64,000 bases of DNA, taken from Rhexocercosporidium sp. MPI-PUGE-AT-0058 (Eukaryota; Ascomycota; Leotiomycetes; Helotiales). The translations under genes and the position numbers were made by a program. Where the stretch lies: positions 496,001 through 560,000 of the forward strand of contig JAGTJL010000001.1 of assembly GCA_020746875.1 (NCBI GenBank), written 5' to 3'. Shown here one piece after another: positions 1 through 11,818 of this stretch. Under the pieces are notes generated by a model. The model saw nothing but the letters and a program-made list of their open reading frames with translations, was not told where the DNA came from and ran no database searches. The stretch's first letter is position 1; every line of letters starts with the position of its first letter.

Positions 1-677
1 ATGACTTTCCTCTCCGCCGCCTCCTTAGCCTGTGATTTCTCGAGGACCTGCCGCTTGAATTTCAGGACGTAGCGTTTGGGTTGTGGGTGTGGATTGGGGG
101 ACTGGCGGGGTAGGTGAAACGGGGGTTGGGTGTGCTCTTGCTCCTGCTCCTGCCGTCGTCTTGTTTGAACTGGCTTGTGTGATGGGGAAGTAGTTGTCGG
201 GTGGGTGGTGGGTGGTATAGAGGGATTTGTATTGGATTGTTCTGCTGAGGTACTGTGCTCGTAGGCCTCTCGTTCGACTGTCCAGCTCTCCTTGATGTCC
301 AATCCAGAACCTAGGTCTTCTTTCTCCCGCCCATCCAAGTATCCCAGCCCAGCTTCTTTTGCTCCTGCAGATTGTTCTCCTCCTGCAGTTCTTGTAGTGG
401 CAGATGCAGTCGTTGTGGCTATACCGTTATTCGTAGTCGTATGTGTGATAGTCGTAGTAGTCGTTGAAGTTGACTTTAGAGGTGGTGGTGCAGGCCATCC
501 CAAAGCATCAGGATCCCGCGCCTCACCCACCACACCCAAGTCCACGTCTCCCACGCGACCGCGACCTCCTCTCTCCTGAATGGCTCTCCCACTCCCACTC
601 CCACTGCCACTCCCACTCCCTCTGCCTGTCCCTGTGATGGTGACGCGCTGCGCAGATGACAGCCTCTCCTTTCCCAT
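1..677 (-). CDS. Unknown low-complexity protein, N-terminal part (cut by window edge)
   Basis: An open minus-strand frame starts at ATG 677 (MGKERLSSAQRVTITG) and stays open for 225 codons to the window edge, so the C-terminus is missing. Early on comes a Gly-Ser/Gly-Arg run (GSGSGSGSG), then Thr-rich, Pro-rich and Gln/Glu-rich stretches, and near the edge a basic helical segment (RYVLKFKRQVLEKSQAKEA). I recognise no domain. The opposite strand has a shorter low-complexity frame here, but the minus frame is longer, has no stop and leads to the basic/hydrophobic segment, which favours it. It might be a nuclear or cytoskeletal regulator, but that is only a guess from composition. Confidence 0.5.
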   Translation of the reverse strand, partial: MGKERLSSAQRVTITGTGRGSGSGSGSGSGRAIQERGGRGRVGDVDLGVVGEARDPDALGWPAPPPLKSTSTTTTTITHTTTNNGIATTTASATTRTAGGEQSAGAKEAGLGYLDGREKEDLGSGLDIKESWTVEREAYEHSTSAEQSNTNPSIPPTTHPTTTSPSHKPVQTRRRQEQEQEHTQPPFHLPRQSPNPHPQPKRYVLKFKRQVLEKSQAKEAAERKV

Positions 678-1096
678 TACATCAATTGCGCTTAATTCCC
701 CTCGATATCCGCTCGATTTCCTTCCCTCTGGTTGTCGTATCGTGTTTGTTGATGGGAGGAGGAAGAAGGGTGATCCGATCGATTGCAAACTTTTGGCCCT
801 TGCGCGCTTGGGCTTGGATGAAATTTTCTTCACTCGTTCCTTCGTTCCTTCGTTCCGTCCGTTGGCTTTCCGTTTATTTCTTAGTTTTTTATTGTCAAGA
901 ACGCATTGATCGATTCACTTTTTCTGCCTTTCCTTTCCGCTCGTAAGCCATGTCATGTTGCTGTTTCGGAGAGGCAGGAGGCGATGCACATGTCTGAGTC
1001 GAGGTTTGCAGGTTTGCAGGTTTGCAAACTCAACTCAACTCTATTCAACTAGCTGCCGTAACAATTCGGCAATCACGAATATGATACTTACAATGC

Positions 1097-1134
1097 AGGT
1101 AGGTAGGTAAGCAGGAAGGAAGGCAGGCAGGTAG
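1097..1134. repeat. GGTA/GGAA/GGCA microsatellite-like tract
   Basis: Imperfect tetranucleotide run of GGTA units followed by GGAA and GGCA units, in non-coding sequence. Confidence 0.7.
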
Positions 1135-1705
1135 ATCTACTTTACTCTTTCCACTCTCACCCCATCGTGTAATCTGTAGCTACATACACGCGGATCAACA
1201 GTCTCATGGGGTATTAAAAACTTGCTTTCACGTCCAATCTCATCATACCAAAACCAAGCATATATTCTATTACAAGGTTGCGCAGGAAGGAGCCTGTACA
1301 CAGTGCAACTTTCCTCTTAAAACGGGTTTTTTTCCAAGGTTGGTCAACAGCATTCTCATGTCCTTTCTTTACATACCAATGTTCGTTCAGTACAGCAGAC
1401 TGAAGCCAAGTATTTCGAGACTACAACTGTAAAAGGACCGTACTAAACCACCCACCTGCACTTCCACAATCCCATCAATTCACCTTCTCCAGTCTCCCGT
1501 AAGCAAACCCCTTCAAAACCAAACCACACCAGACCAGACCAAACCAAAGTAAAATCAGAGCCGAAGTCTAGTTCGAGGGAAAAAAAACATCTATCATATC
1601 AATTACTACGTAGGTAGGTACAGTAAGTAATGCTCGGAAACTAAACTCGCATCCACCCCCAGACCAACACCACCATATGCGTGAACAGCCAGTGAGTGAC
1701 CTACT

Positions 1706-1733
1706 CACGCATCACGCATCACGCATCACGCGT
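1706..1733. repeat. Short tandem repeat, about four CACGCAT units
   Basis: Three perfect copies of the 7-mer CACGCAT and one variant (CACGCGT), in tandem. Confidence 0.85.
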
Positions 1734-2219
1734 CGCAGAGACAAAAAGAAGACGAGTTCGGTAAGGAAAGTAGACTATTGTAGCACCTCTCCCCCCAAGC
1801 AATCCATCCATCCATCTATCCATCCTGAGGTTTGCCTCATATCGGAAGAACGACAAGGGGGAAAAGGCTTGGAAGGAGATCAAAAACTAAAAGTACGTAA
1901 GGAGGAGTAAGGTAGTGGTAGCAAAGACAATATGATGAAGGTTGCCAAATGCCTGCCTGCCTCCGTGCCTGCTTGCTTACCACCAAATTCATCGCTTGCA
2001 GCTCAAAGCTCGCAGCTCAGCTCACACCGCCCCCTCCCCTGCGTGATAGCTCCATGCCACCACTCCACTCCACATCTCCTCTACCCCTCCATTCCATTCA
2101 ATCCCCTTCCAATTGCAAGCAAAGATTCCTCATGCACCCAATCCATCCATCCCATTCCAAGTTTGTGTACAGCGAGAGTATGTGTGCTCGATTTCCGGAA
2201 TTTTGCAAATTCAGAGCCC

Positions 2220-4108
2220 CTACATGCCCTCGAACTCTCCTCCTAGATCATCTTCATCTAGATCGCCATCCTGGATCTCCTTGGCCATCTCACGCTCGCG
2301 CTCTCGTGCTTCCTGGGCATTCTTGAGCTCTAGTCTGTGTTGGTTCATGGGGAAGCGCATAGCCTGGAGAATTAACTGTTAGCCGAATACTCTCCCTCTC
2401 TTTCATCTTGCAGGGTAGAACATGAACACAAAACATACCTTGACACTCTCATCATGAAGGGTGAGACAAGCACGGATACGATCATGGAAAGCATCTCCAG
2501 GCTCTCTTGTAGCATAGATATCACCGACCTCCTTACTCTTCATGAAACCTCTCTCCCGATCCAAGGAAGCCTCTATGACACCGTCACGGATAGCCTTTGC
2601 TACAATGTACTCTGCAGACTCCTCGCTGTCCAGCTTCAGGCGTATGCAGATGTCTCGAAGGGAGATGCGGGAGTAGGACAAGGACATCATTCGGATACCG
2701 GTCTTGATGACATTTTGTCGGAGGCGGAGAATGAGTGTGTAGGTTCCATCGCGGCGGAAGGTCTCGGCGTGTTGGTTGATGACATTCTCAAATTCGCCCA
2801 ACAGGCCAACACGGACAGCTTGTACAAGCATTAGGTAAGGTTGAAGAGCCCGCTCCATGCTGGCGACACGGAAAGTTGCACGCTCAGGAATATCTCCCAT
2901 CAGAAGCTGGACCACAAGCAACAACTTTTGAGCAGTCTGCGCGAAACCTGCGGCGCTAGGGCTTGAAGGAGCCTTACGTGTAGCAGCGATCAGAAATTCG
3001 TGGGCATCAGAGTACTGCAACTGGATTGCTCGAATACGGCCTTGATAGTACAGATACCGAGCAACCTGGTTGTTCGAAGCAGTATCTGGGAATTTGGTGT
3101 GGGACAAGAGGAGATCAGCTTGGGCAATGTGGAATGTTGAAAGGTAGCTCCTTAACAACAAAACAATGACTGTAGACTGTGTGTCGATATCCTTGCGCAG
3201 AACAGCAGTTCGAAGAGCGGAAAGAAGTGTAGGCCGGAGAGCAACAACGGGTGAGGATGGGGAGGGTGGTAGCGGAGCCATCTGTTCGCAGAATAACGAA
3301 TAGTAAAAGTATACGCGAGCAGTTAGGGAATCCAGGGTTCGGCGGTTCAGAGTGTGTATCCGCTCAGTGAGATATGCCGAGAACTCAGCTCCCCGGTGAG
3401 TGATCTTATTATCAAGGTAGTAGATCTGGGTGAGGATTCCAAGGAAAATGTCGACCTCGGGAATGAGCTCCTTCTGCTCCTTCTTAGCACCTTTCTTTGA
3501 CTCTGAATCGATCTCCATCTCGGTCGAGGCCGGCTTGGTAAATGTAGCATTTTCTCTATCGATGGCAACTAGCAATGACTTCGCAGCAGGGCTCGTTGAT
3601 GGGTAGGTCTCGGTGATAACCTGCGCTAGGATGTCCGGTGTGAGGCGTTTGCGGATGGACGAGATCGACCGAAGGGCTCGAAGGGAGAATCTGGCATCGA
3701 ACAGGGTAACAGCGCGCTCCAGTAAAGGAAAATTGCTCTTGATATCTGCAGTGGAGAGCTCATAGTCAGTATTGAGTACCTTTTCGGGGCAATGGGTGTT
3801 TACGCACCTGCTACAGCCTTAGCCACGGGATCAACCTTGACGGCACCGGCATCCTCTCCTTCAGCTCCCTCACCTCCATCCATAGCCACATCACCATCGG
3901 TATCCTTCGGAGGAGGAGCTGATGATAGCTTTGAGCCTTTGGAAGGTGGCACGACGACGGTCATCTCCTCATCCCCTTCCTTCAGCTTCTTGCCCTTTCC
4001 ACCCTTCAACAGGGCCGGCGCATCATCCTTCATCTCGATGTCCTTAGTACCATTGACTCCGTTCTCGACCGGCTTGTCCCCGTTTGTATGAGGTGTTTTG
4101 CTGGGCAT
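2220..4108 (-). CDS. rpn3: 26S proteasome regulatory subunit RPN3 (PSMD3)
   Basis: Three exons: 4108-3808, 3745-2439 and 2363-2220; introns of 62 and 75 bp have GT..AG ends, and the second has a CTAAC branch site. Joined length is 583 residues, in the usual range once an extra acidic/Lys-rich N-terminus (about residues 1-100) is allowed for. The middle is helical-repeat sequence (IYYLDNKITHRGAEFSAYL; NQVARYLYYQGRIRAIQLQY). A PCI domain lies at roughly 405-510, followed by the family-typical tail starting AMRFPMNQHRLELK and ending in an acidic patch (DLDEDDLGGEFEGM). RPN3 is a structural subunit of the proteasome lid in nucleus and cytoplasm. TAF12 follows upstream on the same strand, but nothing suggests co-regulation. 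Confidence 0.97.
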
Positions 4109-5026
4109 ATCGACTGACTAACTAACTGACTGACTGACTGTTCAAGCGTCCTGAAGGCGCCCTTCTGTGACGTACTCTTGGCTTCGAGGGAGCGCGTCGA
4201 TGCTATTCGCAGGAGTTGGGGTTGGTGCTCGAGGACTGGGGGTACCTCACTGGAAGTGAGAGAGATGCGGGAATTCGGTATGTCTTCGTTTGATGGGAGT
4301 GGTGTTGTTGATGGTATGTGTGGAGTGTAGCTGTGCTTTTAGATTACAACATGGTGAAGCTTGAAGGCAAGTACGGCAAGCGACATGGAGGTCCGACGCA
4401 GAAAGTTGACGCGAAGCCAGCGTGCCTTAAATTGTGGGCCGGGGCCTCCGCTTGGCAAAGACTGAGATCATGAAGCCAATAGGTAAGCGGGCTGCATGCC
4501 CATGAACATCAAATCAGGCGGAGGACGAAATAGTTGCTGGCAAAGCTGGTCGTAGAGATGACTTGTCTTGAATTGGTTGGCTTCAAGATCGGAGTCAGAT
4601 TTCATTCGTTCACTCTAGTCAGTCCTATATTCCCTCTCAGTCACGAATCAAATATAAACCGTCACGTGGGCATATCCAGACGTTTCAATGATTAGCATGT
4701 GCCATCAGCTAGCTCCCAATGAAGATGTGGTCCATCCCTATGTATGCATCGCATGCAAAGTAGAATTTCCCTTCCCCAATTCCATGCTATTCCATCCCAT
4801 CCTAACTGAAAAGCAATAGCAAAGCAAGAAGCAAATTGTTTGTTTACACAGGAGAATTCCCCCATTGAACGCCTTTATGTCCATGCCATGCCTTCCATAA
4901 TACCAGCCAACGCCGGGCTTAAAAAGAGAACCGGCCATAAACTCCAAGGGGACCAGAGCCAGTGTTTCGTTCTATTCACTATGTCAGCAAGGCCCTTGTA
5001 TATCATGCAACGACCCTCACGTACCC
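4109..5026. other. Intergenic: RPN3 promoter and TAF12 3' flank
   Basis: About 0.9 kb between two same-strand genes. Apart from the tetranucleotide tract next to RPN3 I see no gene; the two short open frames at about 4740-5050 overlap each other on opposite strands and lack recognisable features. Confidence 0.5.
4112..4140. repeat. TGAC/TAAC tetranucleotide tract in the RPN3 leader
   Basis: Run of GACT/AACT units just upstream of the RPN3 start codon, probably in its 5' UTR. Confidence 0.7.
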
Positions 5027-7178
5027 TTAATCAGTACTCTTGCCACCGGTGACCTTGGCAGCTTGAACGGCACTCATCTTTGAGATCCAGGCTGGGGACG
5101 GCTGAATCTTGCGGACGGTACGGATCTCATCGCTGGAGTAACCAGGGATACGGATGTTGTAGCCACGCTCGAGGGTGAGTTGGATGTCGCGGATCTCAAG
5201 GATCTTGCTACCACGTTCCTTGGCGTTCTTGCAGGCGGCTTGGAGGACTTGATCGACGAAGTTATCGGCAACGTTGAGGACGGACTGGTAGATATTAGCT
5301 TTTCGATTACTTATTGAAGATGAGATGATCATGACAAGCTCCCAAGGGTGGCGGTGTAAGATTGTGACATGTCGAAGGTGATGTCGAAACACATCGACTC
5401 GACGGGAAGGGAATGTACGTTCCCGTCTAAACGATAGGAGTAGAATAGAAAGACGACCAAGACCAAACAGAAGAAGAAGAAACATGACATACCTCTTCGA
5501 CATCAGGAGTCAATCCTTCACCACCATCCAATCCCTGACCACCACCAGTAACCTGACGAACCAACTCATCGAGCTTCTTCTTGCTCAACACGCGATCGCC
5601 TTCGCCCTCCATGCTGTAACCTGGTGTCTTTGGAATGACGGGTTGGGAGATGACACTGCCGACGTTGGACGGTCCTCCTGAGTAGGTTGGGCGTGCTTGC
5701 TGCATTTGTACGGGTTGAGGTGGTTGTGTAGCTCGCTCGGGAAGGTGCTTGGGGATGGGCATTTTATTTGTTGACACGTTCGCTTCGGAGCGGGGAGCGG
5801 CTGGGTGAGAGTGGCCCATCACGTTAGCCGGGGCGGTGTTGGAATAGGATCTCGCTGCGCTTTGGAACGCGTCGGATTGTGACAAAGGTTGCGGGATCTG
5901 TTGCTGCTGGCCTCCTTGAGATGTAGCAGATTGAGGGACGGCCGACCGGGGGACCGCAGACTGGGGTGAGTTTGTTTGCATTGGTCTTTGGCTGTTTTGC
6001 ATTTGAGTGATTGTAGTATTGATTTGAGTTGGTAATCCAGCTTCCGTCTTGATGTTAGGCATTTGCCCTTGACCAGCACCTGCAGGAGCATTTTGGTTTG
6101 GCATCTGAGGGGGCTGCGACATCTGGGCCTGCGACTGCTGCTGCATCTGAGGCATGGGACGTCCTCCACCCATCTGTTGGTTTCTGGCGGCTTCAATAGC
6201 AGCATTGACAGTCTGTGTTGGATTTGGGACTTGTTGGGGATTCATTTGTGGTCGAGCAGGAGGTTGTCCACCATTGCTGGCATTTGGACCAGGCCTGGCA
6301 CCATCTGGAGAACCACTTCCTTGTCCTTGTCCTTGTCCCTGGGCCTGAGCCTGAGCCTGGGCCTGAGCCTGAGCATTTCTAAACTGCAGTTGCTGTTGTC
6401 GGAATCCGTCCACAAAAGTCTTCGCTTCCAAATGCGCCTTCTGGGCAGCCTCTTTCTTCTCCTTGAGATCCTTCTCTTCCTCTGGACTGAGTGGTTTTCC
6501 CTCATCATTTCTCTTCTGGATCAGCCCATCCAAAGCTGTGATGCGAGCCGAGCAGGATTCCATGTTGACCAAGCCTTTCATGTATCTTTGCTTGGACTCC
6601 TGAAGCCATTTCGTGGCATCTTGAGTATTGGGTGTTATGGTTGGAGGAAGTACATATGGAAAGCTAGCGACATGCTCCATCAACTTCTGGCTGATCTTAG
6701 GTGGCTGTCTTTGCTGAACGGGGCTTGTAGATCCACCACCATTCTCTCCTCCTTGTCCTTGATTTTGTTGTGGTTGGCCCTGGCTGGGTGGTCGAGGGGC
6801 TCCAGCTTGCTGTGATTGCTGCTGACCTTGCTGACTCGACTGGCCCTGTTGCCCTGATTGTCCTGGCTGTCCTTGCTGGGATTTTTGCTTCGCAGCTTGG
6901 AGCTTGGAAGCAAGTGTTCTCGAGAAGTCCATAAGCTTGCGCCTAGCCTCCAAGTGTGGTTGTGTCTCGGGGCCATTCTGCTCGATCTGCGTCCAAAGCG
7001 ATCTCAACCCTTGCTCCCACTTTGCTCGTTCTTCTGCGGTGAAGGGTTCTGGGAGACCTCGCATCTGCTCCGGCTTGAAAAGAAGGATCTTGCGCTGCTG
7101 CTGCTGTTGTTGCTGCTGTTGCGCTCCTGAAGGCTGGCCGCCCTGGGCTGGAGGGCCACCCTGCTGACCGTTGTTCAT
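5027..7178 (-). CDS. taf12: TFIID/SAGA subunit TAF12, histone-fold protein
   Basis: Two exons: 7178-5493 and 5284-5027, with a 208-bp intron (branch GCTAAT). The product is 647 residues. Most of it is a Gln/Pro/Gly-rich low-complexity arm, including a polyQ run near residue 20 and a QA repeat in the middle. The conserved part is the C-terminal histone fold (about 538-620): [14 protein letters not shown], then TPDVEE joined across the intron to [17 protein letters not shown] and [18 protein letters not shown]. This is the TAF12 fold that pairs with TAF4 in TFIID and with Ada1 in SAGA. The intron falls exactly between alpha-1/loop and alpha-2, so the gene only makes sense spliced. It acts in the nucleus in RNA polymerase II initiation. 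Confidence 0.97.
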
Positions 7179-8153
7179 CGTGTGGATACCTGAGTATTGC
7201 CTATAATTAGGGTGCTATCGGAGACCGAATTTAGGGCACTTAAATGAAAGAGAGATTTCGAAGATGTCGTACAGAATTAATACGTTGAACGAGGATGTTC
7301 GAATGTGGGGGAAAAGGTGATGCAATGTTCGAGGTGAAGTTGAGCGGGAGTTCCTTAGTGAGGCGGCCGCTTTCAGCCGCACCTTGTGGCACTTTACCCG
7401 TCATGGAACTCTCCATCAGGATGACACACATGTTCAAGTAAAAATGGCATTAAAATGGTATTCGTTTTCTGCGTATGTAAATTTTGGAAATCGAGTGAAA
7501 AATCCATAATATTTGGAACAACACTGCTATTGTTAGGTCAATCATCAAGAATGACTCCCGTATTTTTCTCTTCAGAGCGTATTTTCTTTCTAGTCACAGT
7601 TGAGCCACCACGGTATCTTTGAACTCTCTAGGAACAGCTACAGAGTGTAATGTCTCACAATGAGGTTTACGCCCAGTTCTGAAAACATAATAAAGTCCCA
7701 AAGATGTCAGGTCTAGCAGTGCTTTTTTTTTACTTGTTGACGAGAACATTGGCGATCAAGCCTTGATGTTCTCTTAATAGACATGAAAGTTCACAGCAAT
7801 ACTATATTAGTATACCAACACAGCTTGAGATCTCCAGTCCTCTCGTGGTAACATGGAAGAGCAAAGAACTTAATATGAGGAGCTAACAAAGAACTGAATT
7901 GTGTGAACAATATATCTAATCGCTATGCTTCTTTCGCAGACTTGGAAGAAGAACAAACCCAGACGCTATGTATGCTAGAGAAAGCCTCCCAAGCAATGCA
8001 GTTGATGCCCATGCCATGCCAATACCCAAGCCCAGCTCCGTATCCTTTCTCCGTCATCCCAAGTCTATAGTCATCAATCATATCCTCTCATTTATTGCTC
8101 ATCACTCGTTGTCCTTATCTCCATAAAGACATCAAATCATATCCCTCAATCGA
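7179..8153. other. Intergenic: TAF12 promoter and flank of the 8.2-kb gene
   Basis: About 1 kb of unremarkable, moderately AT-rich sequence. I see no gene, RNA or repeat in it. Confidence 0.5.
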
Positions 8154-9101
8154 TCAATCATCATCCGAGTCGACGTCCATATCCTGCACATATCTGAAGA
8201 ACGGTAACTGTCTTAAGTCACCGCCCTCGATATCCGTCTCATCCTCATCCTCGTCGACTTCAATAATCTCCTCCACACTCTCCGGACCCTCGTCCTCCTC
8301 ATCAATCCTAGGCGGCGGGTCATCGAATATCAGACTCGTCCTCTCGCCCTTAGTTTTCCTCCTCAATCTCCTAGCACTAGATCCAATCTCATTCGCACCC
8401 TCGAAAGTAACAGGCTTCAAATCCTCCTCGTCCGTATCGCTGCCAATACTCTGGCTGATAGTGCGTTTCTGCACGCTTCCCGAACTCCTGCGCTTGCGGC
8501 GCTTTTCTTCTCTCTTTGCCTCTAGCCATATCTCCCTGTCGTCTTCTGAGGTCTCGCATTGTAAGTTCTTGAGGCTGTGGAGGACGCGCGGGTCGATCTC
8601 GCTGCGAGGAACGGACCGCACAGAGGCCGCTCGGTCACTCTCCGCATCTTCGTACTGGTGCGGCCGTATCACATCCTCGTCATCTGAATCCCAGTCTTCG
8701 TAGTCACTGTCCCCGAACTCCTCGAGTGTAAAATTCCCTTCTACGACTGTTCTGATTTGTTGTTTTCGCGGAGGAGACTCGGAGAAAGGCGGGACTGGAG
8801 AGGAGGAGAGAGAGCGTGGGGGACTGTCGTCGCTGGAGTCCGAGTGGTCAGTTGAGGAGTCGGGGGAGGAGGATCGTGGGGAAAGATCGGCGGGTTCGTT
8901 GGACGGCGTGTAATAGAAGTGAGGGCCATTGCCGTTCGGGGTTATGGTACCATTCTGCTTTGGCAGCTGGGAAGGGGCGAAATGCATGCCATGCCGACGA
9001 TTCTTCAATGCGAATGGTGCGGAGGCGGTTGTTGGAGTCTGCGGCGGAGAGGAAGGCCCTGCCTGCTGGGCAAAGTTGTAATTGGGAGTAGCAGGCCGCA
9101 T
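8154..9101 (-). CDS. Acidic, Ser-rich unknown protein (315 aa)
   Basis: Single-exon frame of 315 residues starting MRPATPNYNFAQQAG. The N-terminal third is Pro/Ser-rich (TPSNEPADLSPRSSSPDSST). A charged middle follows, with an acidic block (EFGDSDYEDWDSDDEDV), a predicted helix with a basic run (WLEAKREEKRRKRRSSG) and another acidic block (EEIIEVDEDEDETDIEGG). It ends in a short, less biased tail (LRQLPFFRYVQDMDVDSDDD). The alternating acidic/basic pattern suggests a nuclear, phosphorylated protein. I recognise no family. The clean frame, the presence of Trp/Phe/Tyr patches and the absence of long competing frames argue for a real gene. Confidence 0.75.
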   Translation of the reverse strand: MRPATPNYNFAQQAGPSSPPQTPTTASAPFALKNRRHGMHFAPSQLPKQNGTITPNGNGPHFYYTPSNEPADLSPRSSSPDSSTDHSDSSDDSPPRSLSSSPVPPFSESPPRKQQIRTVVEGNFTLEEFGDSDYEDWDSDDEDVIRPHQYEDAESDRAASVRSVPRSEIDPRVLHSLKNLQCETSEDDREIWLEAKREEKRRKRRSSGSVQKRTISQSIGSDTDEEDLKPVTFEGANEIGSSARRLRRKTKGERTSLIFDDPPPRIDEEDEGPESVEEIIEVDEDEDETDIEGGDLRQLPFFRYVQDMDVDSDDD

Positions 9102-11818
9102 GACTGCTGCTGCTCTGTCGTTTTTTGTATCTCGTGAAGTCTGTTATGTGCTTTGGCACTGTGAAGAAAGTGGTAGCGGGCGTGTCTCAAGGCGTCAACG
9201 CCCGGGGTATGTGTCTCCAACAAGGAGAAGGAAGACGAGGAGGATTGCAGTTCATGATAATCTTGTAGAGAGGAGCTCGGATGCCAGGGGCGTCGCAAAT
9301 TGAATCAATCCAACAAAGAACAGGCAGGCTGTTCTTGGTGGAGAGTCAAAAGGGGAGTGGGTGTCGGATCTCTTGGATCTGCTATTGTCCGGTCCTGGAG
9401 TCCCAACTCGAACTCTCGCTGCTGGCTCGTGGGCAGGAGGGCAAGGTAGGGGCTGAGGATCAGCGAGCAGGGCAACCAATCGTGGGCTCTGCTGACGGGG
9501 GGAGAAGAAGAAAGACTGGCGTTGCTTGCTCAGATAAAAGGGGGTAGGGACTTGTTTCGGAATGAAGACAAGTATGGTGTGCGTGTGAGTGTGAGGTGTG
9601 TTGTGAGGTGTATGTTAAGGTGTGCGGTATCCGAGATATTTCTGGGATGGGGGGGACTTGGAGGAAGAAAATGTGCGACAGGGCAAAAACTTATACTCGG
9701 TGCAGATATTGGCTGCAGGACCACCACAACCCAGCAGATGGCACTTTTCCCGAAATCCCACTGCCTGCTCCACTCCACTCAATTCGTGGCAGGTCAGGAA
9801 GAGCGCCGAGAAGGAATGGGAGGGATTAGGACAGGCACGGGAAGGTCGGTCTGGGGCTGCAGCGACTGAAAAGCAGAGGCTGTAAACTTCGTAAAGTGAT
9901 GTGATGTGATCAGATAGAACAACAGGCAGGTAGGGCAGGACAGGGCAGGAAGAGAGAAGCAACGTGAAGAAGTGTAGGCGAGTGAGTGAGTAGAGGAGAG
10001 TGAGCAGAGTGAGCAGCCAGCCGGGTTGGCCTGTCTGTCGGTCTGTCTATCTGGCTGTCTGTATGTATTGTGTCGGGCAGCAATGCAACCGAATGAGAGG
10101 TTCTGTATGGATAGGAACTGGGGAGGGAGGGAGTGGATGGAGCGAGGACCGGTCCGTATGGCCTCTTGTCTCTTGTCTCTCTCTTCCCTCCTCTTCCCTC
10201 TTCTTCCCGGGGTGTCTGCGGCTGGAAGGTCACCGGAGAATTTGTGTCATTGCAGACTGTCCCTCTATCGTGGATGCAGTTCTTGCGAGAGAAGCTTGTC
10301 TGGGGGGTGGTGGGAGGGTAGAGAGGTGACTCGAATCAAACGGGATGACGCGCCTTCTCGACCGTGGGCTAGCCCTGCTCCGGTGTGTCTACAGTAGCTG
10401 AAGAGAGGCGTCTATTCTGATCTGCGCCGTAGCATGCAATGGGCGAGTTTTAATTAGCAGGAGTGTTTGATGCGTTGTCAACAATCAAATTCCGGGCGAG
10501 GGCGAAGGGGAGAAAGAAAAAAAAAAAGAGTTGTCAACAAGGGTATGCAGGACGAGCGAGAAGATGCCGGCCAATAGAGGGGACGAGGGAGGGATGCGTC
10601 GGGCGGGAAGGGGAAGCAAAGGGAAGCGAAGGAAAGGCAAGGGAAGAAAGAGAAGGGAAATGGAAGGGAACATTTTCTGTGCGCCAACAGGACTGACTCC
10701 ACGTGATATCGAATCAAAAGTAAGTTATTATACTAAGTAAGTTAGTTGTTAAAGTGCCATCTGGTTGTCGTACTGCCTCCTCGGGACCCTCTTCAGTAAA
10801 ACCACGAGAAGTGCAACGTTCTTTCAATCGTTCTCTCTTTTAGTTTTTCTTTGATACCATCCATGTTGATACCACGAACTGGGCTTGTCCAAAGCAGAAG
10901 TTACTCGGTTAGACGACAGAAGAAGAAAATACAAGACATCCTAAATAGGCAGTATAGCATGAATGCTATCAGGGCAATCTCCTTTTCCTTTTCGCAATCC
11001 AAACGAGCTGACGTACCCTCCAAAGAAAGCAAATGCAGGATCACAAATCCTTTTCCTCTTCGTAGCCAGTGAGATGCGACCCTCATCCCTTTCTAGCATT
11101 TTCGTGCTTTCCGCTTTCGGAATGAGGGATCATACTGCAAGCCATCTTGCATCCCTCCCGTCGCCAAGACCTTCGAATCTAACAAGCGGAAGATGATGGA
11201 ACATCCTCGAGAGAACATGTGAGGACTGGGGCAATTGGAAATAGAGCTCAGCCTCCGAGCATGATGGAGAGAGAAAATACTGAGATCTGAATCGGCTTTC
11301 CCTTTTCGGACTGCTGCAGCTTCGCTTTCAGGGGTACTGTAGAAAAACGCCTCATTACATTGTTTGCTGTGCTGACGGGAGACGCAACGACGCTTGTTAT
11401 GCACAAATGCAACTTTCTCGGAGGACTTGGGCCATTTGGGGCGAATCCTACCGGGCAGGACACATAGAATTTTGGCTGGAAATTCTCACGATAGGATGCT
11501 GACCTGGCCTCATTGGGTTTGACTTTTATGGGGTTGACTTTTAACGTGACCTTCAACATGGAAATATTCACAAAATCACGAAGAGACCCTCTGCAGCCCT
11601 GGGAGATGGAAAGATAATTCAATCACTCAGCCATTCTAAGTCCTTACAGCTTGAACCAGGAAGTTTTCAATATTAGTAAGATACAAATCACGTTTCTGGC
11701 CGTTTGCCCCCACCACGTACAATTCAAACTTGACTTCAGATCAAACAACAGTCTATTCTAGCAACCTTCTATCACTGTAGAGACAAGCCCGATAACGTTA
11801 TACAAGTAAGATATACAA
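9102..11818. other. Long GA/CT-rich intergenic region (2.7 kb)
   Basis: Many short, mutually overlapping open frames on both strands (about 9.2-10.7 kb and 10.85-11.6 kb) come from purine/pyrimidine-biased sequence, not from genes. It probably contains a long 5' leader for the gene at 8154-9101, a TCTG-type microsatellite near 10030-10066, a purine-rich stretch at 10500-10670 and the 3' flank of the MFS gene. Confidence 0.5.
10031..10066. repeat. CTGT/CTAT microsatellite-like tract
   Basis: Imperfect run of CTGT, CGGT and CTAT units in non-coding sequence. Confidence 0.65.

Larger units (their letters stand above)
678..2219. other. Intergenic region, pyrimidine/purine-rich, with microsatellites
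   Basis: No convincing gene. It holds the upstream region of the partial gene on the left and the 3' flank of RPN3 on the right. The sequence is rich in short tracts (GCAGGAAGG-like near 1100, CACGCAT units near 1710, CATC units near 1800). Small open frames here have repetitive composition and no intron/exon logic. Confidence 0.5.

Noticed and set aside
9250..10740. Many overlapping open frames of 60-120 codons on both strands
   Set aside because: They arise from GA/CT-biased sequence, overlap each other in several frames and show no domains, start context or intron logic.
11248..11622. Minus-strand frame of 124 codons
   Set aside because: Composition unlike the neighbouring real genes, no recognisable motif, and it lies in the 3' flank of the MFS gene; kept out as unsupported.
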